24,266 bases of DNA from a virus: positions 1 through 24,266 of the IMG/VR virus record IMGVR_UViG_3300037246_000791. One strand, 5' to 3'. Shown here in pieces: positions 7,390-13,365 of the stretch. Both the position numbers and the translations under genes were made by a program. The notes beneath the pieces were generated by a model. That model had not been told where the DNA came from. It saw only the letters and a program-made list of their open reading frames with translations, and ran no database searches. The first letter of the stretch is position 1, and every line of letters starts with the position of its first letter.

Positions 7390-7946
7390 TTATAAGCCTT
7401 AATTATTATACCTGGACATTTAAAAGTTCCATCATCTTCCCTGTGCTTCCAAGTACACTTAACCTCAACATTATCAAATATTGGCTCAAAGAAATGCCTT
7501 ACTAAAACCTTTGTCCAAAATATCTTATGTAAATCTTCAATGTCTGGTTCTTCATAATGATGTCGTGGGGTTAGTTTTGTAGCCTTCTCCTCAGGTAGCC
7601 ACTTCTGGGCTGTACCAAACATCATTCTGTTTAGTTCGTGAATATCTATTACGCCCATTAGGTAAGCGTTGAGGTGTGCTTCTCCATTGTTAGTAACCAT
7701 ATACACCCTACCCTCAGGCTTAAGTTTGCTGTGCCAATGTTTTAATAAGGGAACAATATCTCTGTAAGAAAAGTGCTCTAAAACCCAATGTCCATAGATT
7801 TCGTCCAATGAGCTGTCCTTTAAGGGTATATCTTTTGCATCACCTATTATATCTATACCAGGTAGCTTCTTCATATCCATTTGAAGATAGCCTTCTTTTG
7901 GTTTATTGCCTCCGCCTATCTCAAGTTTTTTTGTAGTTTGGTGCAT
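7386..7946 (-). CDS. SAM-dependent methyltransferase (class I, 186 aa)
   Basis: This is a Rossmann-type methyltransferase. Motif I is K-L-E-I-G-G-G-N-K-P (residues about 7-16), which binds S-adenosylmethionine. D-M-K-K supplies an acidic position after strand 2, D-A-K-D-I-P-L gives the D-A adenine-contact motif, and L-D-E-I-Y-G-H-W-V-L-E-H is motif IV in the Methyltransf_11 style. K-P-E-G-R-V-Y-M-V-T-N is the usual post-IV strand. Such small enzymes often accompany glycosyltransferases and cap or modify sugars. The gene overlaps the GT4-type gene upstream by 26 nt and the DUF616-type gene downstream by 4 nt. Its substrate cannot be read from sequence; DNA or protein targets are not suggested by any motif. 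Confidence 0.87.
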   Translation of the reverse strand: MHQTTKKLEIGGGNKPKEGYLQMDMKKLPGIDIIGDAKDIPLKDSSLDEIYGHWVLEHFSYRDIVPLLKHWHSKLKPEGRVYMVTNNGEAHLNAYLMGVIDIHELNRMMFGTAQKWLPEEKATKLTPRHHYEEPDIEDLHKIFWTKVLVRHFFEPIFDNVEVKCTWKHREDDGTFKCPGIIIKAYK

Positions 7947-8904
7947 TTTTATAAGCCGTTTCTAAAACTTTCGCTGTTTCTATTACAGTATTCCTCCATG
8001 AGAATTTTGTAATAAACCCTTTTTCCCTTTTCCATTCTCTAAAGCCATCAAGCATTATGTCTCTTAAATCCTCTATATCACCGAGCCTAAATGTTCTTGT
8101 GCCCTTAAGTCCTACTAGGTTTTCATAAACAGGTAGGTTTGCATAGGCTATTTTCGTACCTGCTGCTAGAGCCTCCCATAGAGGCAAGCACCAACCTTCT
8201 CTAAAAGCATTCTTAAGGAACAGCCAATGCTTTGCATATAGCCTATTCATGTCTGATGTTTCTAGTTCCAGGTCTATTACATTAACAGGTGGACACTTAG
8301 ACATATCTTTTCCTTCTCTCAGTTCTGCTAAATAATCATGGTAGTTAGCATAATTAACAGACCAGCTTTTAATATTCAGTATTACTTCTTCGTTGTGGTT
8401 ATCATAAAAGGCATCATAATAGGCACTAAGTGTATCTTTCCATAGCTCCCTAGAGCCTTTTAAGCCCAATCCTTCATGTACCGTAAGGATAGAAAAATGA
8501 AAGGTCTTTGCTCCGTGATATTCTTTTGGATTAACCCCAAGAGGAACAACATAGATGGGGGCTTTTACCCCATGCTTTTCCCAAACCTTCTTGTTCCACT
8601 TGGTAGGAGTGATAATCGCATCACACTTGTTCAACAAACTAGGCCATTCCTTTTTGTATCCTGTGAAAGTCTCAAGTTCGTGCATCGTGAAAAAGACATT
8701 GATTTTCTTGTGGTTGAACTCAGGATACTTTATATAATGGGGCGGTCTAATCCAAAGAACAATATCTTCGCCCTTGCCGTCATCAGGATATAAGACAACT
8801 TCATGTCCTATTGCCTTCAAGTGCTTAATTGTTTCTCTGGCGTGCAAAGGATAACCACCTGTTAAGTGTTCCCTTGTCCCTGCATCAAATATTCTTATTT
8901 TCAT
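7921..8904 (-). CDS. Glycosyltransferase family 4-like (GT-B, 327 aa)
   Basis: The N-terminal domain starts K-I-R-I-F-D-A-G-T-R-E-H-L-T-G-G-Y-P-L-H-A and contains F-F-T-M-H-E and A-I-I-T-P-T-K-W-N, followed by V-V-P-L-G-V-N-P-K, the usual GT4 interdomain sequence. The C-terminal domain has the EX7E signature as R-E-G-W-C-L-P-L-W-E-A-L-A-A-G-T, the donor-binding region of retaining GT4 enzymes. Length is slightly short, normal for compact phage enzymes. The start overlaps the stop of a 56-codon gene (ATGA at 8901-8904), and the end overlaps the methyltransferase gene. It probably acts in the cytoplasm on a shared glycan. Sugar and acceptor are unknown. Confidence 0.88.
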   Translation of the reverse strand: MKIRIFDAGTREHLTGGYPLHARETIKHLKAIGHEVVLYPDDGKGEDIVLWIRPPHYIKYPEFNHKKINVFFTMHELETFTGYKKEWPSLLNKCDAIITPTKWNKKVWEKHGVKAPIYVVPLGVNPKEYHGAKTFHFSILTVHEGLGLKGSRELWKDTLSAYYDAFYDNHNEEVILNIKSWSVNYANYHDYLAELREGKDMSKCPPVNVIDLELETSDMNRLYAKHWLFLKNAFREGWCLPLWEALAAGTKIAYANLPVYENLVGLKGTRTFRLGDIEDLRDIMLDGFREWKREKGFITKFSWRNTVIETAKVLETAYKNAPNYKKT

Positions 8905-9071
8905 TTTAATTCTTCTATAAATGCTTTACTTACTATCCAATAAACATCTCTTATTGGACATTTAATCACATAACTATCTGACTTTTTGTGATAACCAATT
9001 AAATCAACTCCCTCTAATACAATCTCTCCTAGTCTTTCTCTTGGCAATTTCTTAATTCTTTTTATTTTCAT
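8901..9071 (-). CDS. Small hypothetical protein (56 aa)
   Basis: A 56-codon frame occupies the apparent gap before the GT4-type gene. It begins at an ATG overlapping the upstream TGA (9068-9071) and ends with a TGA overlapping the next ATG (8901-8904). The protein is basic at its N-terminus (MKIKRIKKLPRERLGEIVLE) followed by strands (V-D-L-I-G-Y-H, S-Y-V-I-K-C-P, V-Y-W-I-V-S-K-A-F). Four-base overlaps at both ends are strong evidence of translation. I recognise no family and infer only that it is co-expressed with the glycosylation genes. Confidence 0.72.
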   Translation of the reverse strand: MKIKRIKKLPRERLGEIVLEGVDLIGYHKKSDSYVIKCPIRDVYWIVSKAFIEELK

Positions 9072-9274
9072 TTGCATTTAACCTTTTTTAACTTCTTTTT
9101 TAAGTTTGGTAAGTCTTCTGCTCTTTCCTCTGCATAGGCTATCTGGGCCTTAATGGTGCAACACAGACACCACATGGCATACATTCCATGAGCATAATCT
9201 AAGATTCCACCTTGCCCTACCCACATCTCAGTTCCCTCATGTTTACCGCAATTTTCACACAATGTCTTATTCAT
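9068..9274 (-). CDS. Small Cys-rich, probably zinc-binding protein (68 aa)
   Basis: It has C6-x2-C9 near the N-terminus and C36-x-C38-C39 in the middle, with hydrophobic and Trp residues between, then a Lys-rich C-terminal helix. Two Cys pairs about 27 residues apart look like a treble-clef or zinc-ribbon site. It lies 0-1 nt from the HAD gene upstream and overlaps the 56-codon gene downstream. It resembles other small CxxC proteins of unknown role in phage accessory regions. No nuclease (HNH) residues are evident. The metal-binding role is inferred from the cysteine pattern. Confidence 0.75.
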   Translation of the reverse strand: MNKTLCENCGKHEGTEMWVGQGGILDYAHGMYAMWCLCCTIKAQIAYAEERAEDLPNLKKKLKKVKCK

Positions 9275-9637
9275 TTACTTTTCCTTAACTATTAAGTTAA
9301 ACCAACCTATTGCCGTATCTTGAATGTCATCAATAGCAATATCTGGCTTAATTTCTTCGTAATCCATCTTGCTCCAAGCTTCATCAACATATTGATTCAA
9401 GTTTAGTTTGCTTACTACCTGTCTTGCCCAAAGCTCCCCTCCTCCTGACCAGACTATTATTTTCGTATTCTTAAACCTAGACAGGATTATTAAAAGGGTT
9501 CTTATGTTTTCATTGGCAACAATATCCCCTTTCGTATTATCAAGAAGGGTTCCATCAACATCAAAGGCAATAACAATCTTCCTCATTTTTCCATAAGGTA
9601 GCCCTAATTTCTTGTTTATATTCTTTTTCTTATTCAT
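9275..9637 (-). CDS. Small HAD-superfamily phosphatase-like protein (120 aa)
   Basis: HAD motif I is present as F-D-V-D-G-T-L-L-D at residues 25-33; the first Asp would be the nucleophile and the second the acid/base. Motif II fits I-I-V-W-S-G-G-G, and motif IV fits K-P-D-I-A-I-D-D near residues 97-104, which binds Mg2+. With only 120 residues it lacks a cap domain, as in small phage HAD proteins. It is probably a sugar-phosphate or nucleotide phosphatase serving the glycosylation genes around it. An internal Met (residue 18, just before R-K-I-V-I-A-F-D) is an alternative start. I keep the longer start because it begins directly after the upstream stop. Confidence 0.85.
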   Translation of the reverse strand: MNKKKNINKKLGLPYGKMRKIVIAFDVDGTLLDNTKGDIVANENIRTLLIILSRFKNTKIIVWSGGGELWARQVVSKLNLNQYVDEAWSKMDYEEIKPDIAIDDIQDTAIGWFNLIVKEK

Positions 9638-9895
9638 TTAGTTTTTCATTTTAGGCTTATCTTTTGGTACTGCCACTTTTGATTTTAATGCTGGACTTTC
9701 TACTTCCTCTGTTTCAACTTCCCCTTCTGCCAAGTCTATTTCTCCAACATAGTTTTCGCATTCGTAACAAATTATCATCATCATAGCGAATTCAATCCAA
9801 TCTTCTCCGTAATTCTTAACCCATTCTAAAAACTCTTTAACCCAATCAATCTCATTACCGCAATAGCCACATTTTCTAATCATTTTTATTTTCAT
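9638..9895 (-). CDS. Small CxxC zinc-ribbon-like protein with acidic tail (85 aa)
   Basis: Cysteines at 9 and 12 (C-G-Y-C-G-N) and at 43 and 46 (C-Y-E-C-E-N) make a classical four-Cys zinc site around an aromatic, acidic helix (W-V-K-E-F-L-E-W-V-K). The last 30 residues are low-complexity Glu/Lys/Pro. The start overlaps the GT2-type gene stop (ATGA at 9892-9895). A second ATG 12 nt inside is also possible. It may be a small adaptor. Family and partner are unknown. Confidence 0.75.
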   Translation of the reverse strand: MKIKMIRKCGYCGNEIDWVKEFLEWVKNYGEDWIEFAMMMIICYECENYVGEIDLAEGEVETEEVESPALKSKVAVPKDKPKMKN

Positions 9896-10545
9896 ACTTG
9901 TTTAATTCCCAGTTTCTTCCTTAACTTGTTGAACGCTTCCCTTCCTTTTCTTCTTTCTTTTAACTCATCAAATTTGCCCTCTTTAACTTCCTTTTTAACT
10001 GTTGCCGAGCCTTCGTGCCAGACCCAGACATCTTTACGCCATATCTGTTTGTATTTTAGGTTGGTCATCTTGTCCAACAGGGCAACCTCTTGTCCGTAAA
10101 AGCCGTAGTCTTCAGGGAAACCACCAACCAGCTTAAAAATATTCCTAGAGAACACTAGACAGAAGCCACTCAAGCATTCCTTGGGATATGCAGCCCTAAA
10201 GTCTATTACGGAACTAGGTAAGGGAGGTTCAATAGATGATTGGTGGTTCTTAGAATTGTTTGTAGATGGTCCGACTGCACCAACATCATTGAACATATCA
10301 AAGGCTTCTAGCAGGTCCGTTAGCCAGTTGTCTGTTAATAAGGTATCTGTGTTTAATAAACAGATGTACTCCGCATCTGATTGGCTGATTAGCCTGTTCC
10401 ACAGCTTGCCAATGTTCTCGTTGTCGGGGTAGTTGTCGTAAATGGTCAGGTGATGAGGGGCTTTTGTGTGTTTGATAACTGAGTTGATGCAGGGCTTTTC
10501 CACCTTCTCGTTGTTGTACTTGATTAAGATGATTTCTGTTTTCAC
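9892..10545 (-). CDS. Glycosyltransferase family 2-like (GT-A, 217 aa)
   Basis: A GT-A nucleotide-sugar transferase. It begins I-I-L-I-K-Y-N-N-E-K-V-E-K-P-C-I-N-S-V, the usual GT2 first strand and helix, and has L-L-N-T-D-T-L-L as the DxD-type metal/donor motif and A-V-G-P-S-T-N-N-S. The acceptor-side sequence G-G-F-P-E-D-Y-G-F-Y-G-Q-E-V resembles the 'GGFDE.F..YGED' motif of rhamnosyltransferase-like GT2 enzymes. The last 35 residues are a Lys/Arg-rich helix. The start codon is GTG, overlapping the upstream TGA as GTGA (10542-10545). It is the first clear enzyme of the glycosylation block. Confidence 0.88.
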   Translation of the reverse strand: MKTEIILIKYNNEKVEKPCINSVIKHTKAPHHLTIYDNYPDNENIGKLWNRLISQSDAEYICLLNTDTLLTDNWLTDLLEAFDMFNDVGAVGPSTNNSKNHQSSIEPPLPSSVIDFRAAYPKECLSGFCLVFSRNIFKLVGGFPEDYGFYGQEVALLDKMTNLKYKQIWRKDVWVWHEGSATVKKEVKEGKFDELKERRKGREAFNKLRKKLGIKQV

Positions 10546-10922
10546 CTTGCTAGTTTCCTGTCTATCTTTTTAACGACCCACCAGGGCTTAACCAACTCGT
10601 CAGCTAGGGCCTTGTTGTCATACAGCCAGTCTGTCCCAAACCTTGCCTTCATAACTTTGTTTACAAACTCAAAGACAGTCGGGTCGGGAAACTCTACTAT
10701 CTTTCTGTGATTAGCTTTTCCCCCACCCTTTTCGTATTTGCCTGAGTTTCTAATGTTCACATAGGCATCAAGCAAGGGCTTGCTCTTATACATCAATAGA
10801 ATATGCTCTCTTTGTTTCTCGTTGAACACATCTAGCATGACTGCAAAAGACGCTTTTATTCTACTTTCTACTGCGGAAGGGACAAGAGGGTTTATTATCT
10901 TACTAGCCTTCTTCTTTGGCAT
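10542..10922 (-). CDS. Hypothetical basic protein leading the glycosylation operon (126 aa)
   Basis: A soluble, mainly helical, basic protein: MPKKKASKIINPLVPSAVES, then N-E-K-Q-R-E-H-I-L-L-M-Y, the loop K-Y-E-K-G-G-G-K-A-N-H-R-K, and F-V-N-K-V-M-K-A-R-F-G-T-D-W-L. I recognise no family. It is the first gene after a terminator and overlaps the GT2-type gene (GTGA), so it heads the accessory operon. There is no Shine-Dalgarno sequence before the ATG. An in-frame TAA lies 9-12 nt upstream and no other Met occurs before residue 29, so this start is firm unless the message is leaderless from another codon. Confidence 0.75.
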   Translation of the reverse strand: MPKKKASKIINPLVPSAVESRIKASFAVMLDVFNEKQREHILLMYKSKPLLDAYVNIRNSGKYEKGGGKANHRKIVEFPDPTVFEFVNKVMKARFGTDWLYDNKALADELVKPWWVVKKIDRKLAR

Positions 10923-10926
10923 ATAT

Positions 10927-10937
10927 TTATATTATCA
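10927..10937 (-). promoter_or_regulatory. Candidate -10 element for a leaderless transcript
   Basis: TATGAT (10932-10937) or the TG-extended TAATAT (10927-10932) lies 5-10 nt before the ATG at 10922, in a 44-nt stretch that is almost pure A/T. Either would place the transcription start on or within a few bases of the ATG. No convincing -35 element is visible. Support comes from the lack of an SD site and the terminator just upstream, which would leave the gene without a promoter otherwise. Confidence 0.35.
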
Positions 10938-10960
10938 TATATGTTGTCATAATAATATAT

Positions 10961-10987
10961 AATAAAAAAGGCGGAGTGTTAGTCCGC
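10961..10987 (-). terminator. Rho-independent terminator
   Basis: On the minus strand AGGCGGA and TCCGCCT form a 7-bp GC-rich stem with a 7-nt loop, followed by TTTTTTATT. It stands 11 nt after the stop of the small basic gene and closes that transcription unit before the glycosylation operon. Confidence 0.85.
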
Positions 10988-10998
10988 CTAGTTTATGA

Positions 10999-11175
10999 TT
11001 AAAATGTCCTGCAAGTAATATTCCACTCTTTTATTCTCTTGCGAGGTACTACCTGTTCACGATAGTTTTTAACCGCACGATTTACTGCTGTGTGTTCTTT
11101 AACTGCTCTTTCCCTAAAAGTTCTCTCTTTTAGATATGGGCTGTAAGTCCACACTCTTACTAAATAGCTTTTAAT
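10999..11175 (-). CDS. Small basic protein (58 aa), apparent ATT start
   Basis: The protein reads K-S-Y-L-V-R-V-W-T-Y-S-P-Y-L-K-E-R after the start, then an Arg/Lys/Ala-rich helix (F-R-E-R-A-V-K-E-H-T-A-V-N-R-A-V-K-N-Y) and a basic tail: a short strand plus helix, net strongly positive. It may bind nucleic acid or act as a small regulator; no family is recognised. A strong ribosome site (AAAGGGGGTGA) at 11181-11191 places the start at ATT (11175). An upstream TTG (11205) has no ribosome site, and a GTG at 11184 lies within the ribosome site itself. The gene stands alone between two terminators with its own extended -10 promoter. Reading frame is likely; start is less sure. Confidence 0.65.
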   Translation of the reverse strand: MKSYLVRVWTYSPYLKERTFRERAVKEHTAVNRAVKNYREQVVPRKRIKEWNITCRTF

Positions 11176-11180
11176 AGCAA

Positions 11181-11191
11181 TCACCCCCTTT
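11181..11191 (-). promoter_or_regulatory. Shine-Dalgarno site deciding a non-standard start
   Basis: AAAGGGGGTGA precedes an in-frame ATT by 5 nt. The scaffold and capsid genes show the same AAGGxGGTGA core at comparable distance from their GTG and ATG starts, which supports reading ATT as the initiation codon here. Confidence 0.5.
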
Positions 11192-11235
11192 CTGTTAAAA
11201 TTCAAGGAATATATATGTCTATATAGCCTTATATA

Positions 11236-11244
11236 ATTATACCA
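11236..11244 (-). promoter_or_regulatory. Extended -10 promoter for the small basic gene
   Basis: TGGTATAAT is a perfect TATAAT with the TGn extension. No good -35 box lies 17 nt upstream, as is common for extended -10 promoters. It follows the capsid terminator and precedes the small basic gene. A start near 11229 gives a leader of about 50 nt. Confidence 0.6.
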
Positions 11245-11263
11245 TGCCTTTTTAGAGCCTTTT

Positions 11264-11319
11264 TTGAATTCAAGAAATTGGAAAATAAAGAAAAGTTGAA
11301 TTCAGATTGAAGAAATTGG
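11264..11319 (-). repeat. Imperfect direct repeat upstream of the extended -10 promoter
   Basis: Plus-strand TTGAATTCA-AGAAATTGG (11264-11281) recurs at 11296-11319 as TTGAATTCA-GATTGA-AGAAATTGG, the same two half-sequences with 6 extra bases between them. Each includes the palindrome TGAATTCA. The repeats lie 20-80 nt upstream of the -10 box, where activator or repressor sites usually sit. Confidence 0.5.
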
Positions 11320-11360
11320 TATTTTTAAAAACTTGTACATAGCCAAAATTTAAAACCACG

Positions 11361-11384
11361 AAAAATCCCTCAATAAAGAGGGAT
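11361..11384 (-). terminator. Rho-independent terminator after the capsid gene
   Basis: ATCCCTC and GAGGGAT form a 7-bp stem with a 6-nt loop, followed by TTTTT on the minus strand. It lies about 65 nt after the capsid stop and ends the scaffold-capsid unit. Confidence 0.85.
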
Positions 11385-11431
11385 AATCGGTCTTGCTGGA
11401 GACGAGTCAGACTTGCTCGGTTTATACTCCG

Positions 11432-11448
11432 CTAACCCCCAGGGTTAG
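11432..11448 (-). other. Hairpin directly after the capsid stop codon
   Basis: CTAACCC and GGGTTAG form a 7-bp stem with a 3-nt loop, 1-2 nt after the capsid TAA. There is no T-run, so it is not a terminator by itself. It could protect the 3' end of the abundant capsid message from exonucleases together with the terminator downstream. Confidence 0.6.
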
Positions 11449-11449
11449 T

Positions 11450-12346
11450 TTACGATGTGGATAGTTCAATAATCTTTCCGCTTGCCGCTTCGTTGCGGGC
11501 TTCAAGGGTAAGTTCACCGACTAATGCTCCACGCTTTGAGTCTGCAACTGAAGTTACATCAACAACCCTGATAGGTCGTAGCTGTGCCACCGCCCACTTT
11601 TCCCTCTCCAGAGCAAGAACCTTATCAGAATCCATGAAGGAATCTAGTTCAATTCGTTGTCGTCCAAAGTCGGACTCGTAGACTGCCACAGTGTTCTTCA
11701 ACTCGCCTTCACCACTTATCTCTAAGTACCTTGTGTTGGGGGTTGAGAATGCTGAGATTTGCCTCTTTTGGAAACCGTTTACATAAGTAAAGTCAGGCCT
11801 TCCACCTGCCGTCCAAATAGCCTGAAGCAAATCGTTGTACATATCTTCAGAGAGTGCTTCTGCTCCTGAGCCCGTTCCTGATTCAACGTTGGTTACTATG
11901 TAGGATAGAATCCCTTTTAGTTCCCTAGCTGTACCAGAAGCTCCTGAGTTAGCACTACCACCGATTAGAGCAACCTCTATGTCGGTAGCAATCTCTTTCA
12001 TTCTCTTTTCCATTTGATAAGCGAACTCATCATCAAGACCTGCTGTGGAAACTGTCCTTTGGGTTTCAGAGACCTCCAATGTCTTTGTGAAAATTTGGGT
12101 GTAGTTACCGAGCCTTACTCTTGCTTGAGGAATAGCGAATGAGAAGTCTGCACCTTCAATAGCTGCGTTTGCGTTGCCTGTGTTAAGTGTGTCTGTTTGC
12201 CACTCATGATAAGTAGCTTTAGCCGCCACCTTAGCAAGCGTGCTGAAAATGGGAGTCTCGTACCTTGTAATCACGGAGATTATGTCGGTCAAATCTTCCC
12301 GATTTCCTATTGCGTCATATGTCTTTATTGCTGTGCTTTCTGCCAT
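11450..12346 (-). CDS. Major capsid protein, SU10/DUF5309-type HK97 fold (298 aa)
   Basis: The N-terminus reads T-A-I-K-T-Y-D-A-I-G-N-R-E-D-L-T-D-I-I, followed by T-P-I-F-S-T-L-A-K, H-E-W-Q-T-D-T-L, R-L-G-N-Y-T-Q-I-F-T-K-T-L-E-V-S and I-A-T-D-I-E-V-A-L-I-G-G. This order ('REDL.D.I.....TP..S', 'HEWQTD.L', 'N.TQI..K...VS.T') is characteristic of the SU10 major capsid/DUF5309 family, which adopts the HK97 fold. Length near 300 residues is normal. It has a strong ribosome site (AAGGTGGTGA, 7 nt before ATG) and lies 23 nt after the scaffold gene. A hairpin and terminator follow. Order portal, scaffold, capsid agrees. This protein forms the icosahedral shell. Confidence 0.92.
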   Translation of the reverse strand: MAESTAIKTYDAIGNREDLTDIISVITRYETPIFSTLAKVAAKATYHEWQTDTLNTGNANAAIEGADFSFAIPQARVRLGNYTQIFTKTLEVSETQRTVSTAGLDDEFAYQMEKRMKEIATDIEVALIGGSANSGASGTARELKGILSYIVTNVESGTGSGAEALSEDMYNDLLQAIWTAGGRPDFTYVNGFQKRQISAFSTPNTRYLEISGEGELKNTVAVYESDFGRQRIELDSFMDSDKVLALEREKWAVAQLRPIRVVDVTSVADSKRGALVGELTLEARNEAASGKIIELSTS

Positions 12347-12369
12347 GTATTATTCACCACCTTACTGAG

Positions 12370-13152
12370 TTATTTGCGTTTGGTCGCCACTCTAATTCTC
12401 CGCTTAAGGTAAGTGCCTAGAGCCTGTTTATTGGCTCCACCGCTTTTAGCAATAGTTTGTTTCAAGTCGTCATCAGATGTTGCCGATTGAGTTGAGCCTG
12501 AGCCTGTACTGGTTTCGGATTTAATACCTTTGGTCTTACTTGAAGCTGTCTTTATTGACCAATCCGTGAGTTTAGACTCGTTTAGAAGTTTGTAGGCCAT
12601 TCGTAGGTTAGCAATTCCATTTTCGTAGGCAAAGTCCAAGACTTTTTTCCTACCAAACTTTGGTCTGCCGTCCTTGCCATCAAACTCTCTAGATAAACCG
12701 TCTATTTCTCTCTCAAGATTGGCATCAGACTTTGTCTGTTGCAATCCAGCTTCGTAGTCGTCCTTGGTAACAAAACCTAGACCTTTGAGTTGTTCTTTCA
12801 GAACACTATATTGAGCCTTCTGTTGGGGCGTCAATTTAGATTCCTGTTCAGGAGTTAGTGTTTCTTGTTCACTCGTTGCTCCTGCACTAGATTCCAACTC
12901 CTCTATACGGGCCTTGGCTTCAGCTAATGCTGTATCCTTGGCCTTAAAACGAGAATAGGGAACTGGCTTGTTAGCCTTTGTTCCGTCAGCTAATGTCTCT
13001 GTTTTATCGGAAACATCTTGCTCGGTTTCTTCTCCGTTTGATGAATCGGTAGCAGTCTCCTCTGCTGTTGTGTCTACATCGTCTGCCTGACTGGTGTCAT
13101 CGGTAACATTTACATCACCGCCATCGTTGGCTGTGCTTGTATCTTCGTTCAC
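12370..13152 (-). CDS. Capsid scaffolding protein (260 aa)
   Basis: A highly acidic Asp/Thr/Glu-rich first 55 residues, then K-P-V-P-Y-S-R-F-K and a coiled-coil helix (A-L-A-E-A-K-A-R-I-E-E-L-E), a Gln/Glu-rich middle and a basic C-terminus (Y-L-K-R-R-I-R-V-A-T-K-R-K). The 'VPYSRF' element before a coiled coil recurs in phage scaffold proteins, and a basic C-terminus is where scaffolds contact capsid subunits. The start is GTG with a strong AAGGGGGTGA site. It directly precedes the capsid gene and has its own promoter. It should guide procapsid assembly and then leave. No protease motif is visible, so it is not a fused protease-scaffold. Confidence 0.88.
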   Translation of the reverse strand: MNEDTSTANDGGDVNVTDDTSQADDVDTTAEETATDSSNGEETEQDVSDKTETLADGTKANKPVPYSRFKAKDTALAEAKARIEELESSAGATSEQETLTPEQESKLTPQQKAQYSVLKEQLKGLGFVTKDDYEAGLQQTKSDANLEREIDGLSREFDGKDGRPKFGRKKVLDFAYENGIANLRMAYKLLNESKLTDWSIKTASSKTKGIKSETSTGSGSTQSATSDDDLKQTIAKSGGANKQALGTYLKRRIRVATKRK

Positions 13153-13330
13153 TTTTAATCACCCCCTTCATATTAATTCTTACAGATTTTACGAGTTCTG
13201 GTCTCGGTTGAACCTTATGTAAGGTCTGGTCTGGCAAGTTTCCAGCGTCTGCCGACAAAAAAGAAAGATTAAAGCCTGCCCGAACATCAATCCTGTATGT
13301 AGATTTGTCGGCAAATGTTGAAAACCTGTC
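13153..13330 (-). other. Structured 5' leader of the scaffold-capsid message
   Basis: This 178-nt gene-free leader contains TGCCGACAAA (13304-13313) complementary to TTTGTCGGCA (13250-13259), extendable to 12 bp with one G-U, enclosing about 44 nt. Further small hairpins follow: CTGG/CCAG, ACCTT/AAGGT at 13212-13225, and CGAG/CTCG. The ribosome site at its end has no evident pairing partner. A role in message stability or capsid-level control is inferred. Confidence 0.5.
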
Positions 13331-13336
13331 TATTTA

Positions 13337-13364
13337 ATAATATCAAATCTTGTTTGGCTGTCAA
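13337..13364 (-). promoter_or_regulatory. Sigma70-type promoter for scaffold and capsid genes
   Basis: TTGACA (13359-13364), a 16-nt spacer and TATTAT (13337-13342) on the minus strand form a near-consensus promoter. It starts 1 nt after the stop of the preceding basic-protein gene and faces the scaffold gene. The predicted start is near 13330. It is the best promoter in the window and fits the need for much capsid protein. Confidence 0.8.
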
Positions 13365-13365
13365 G

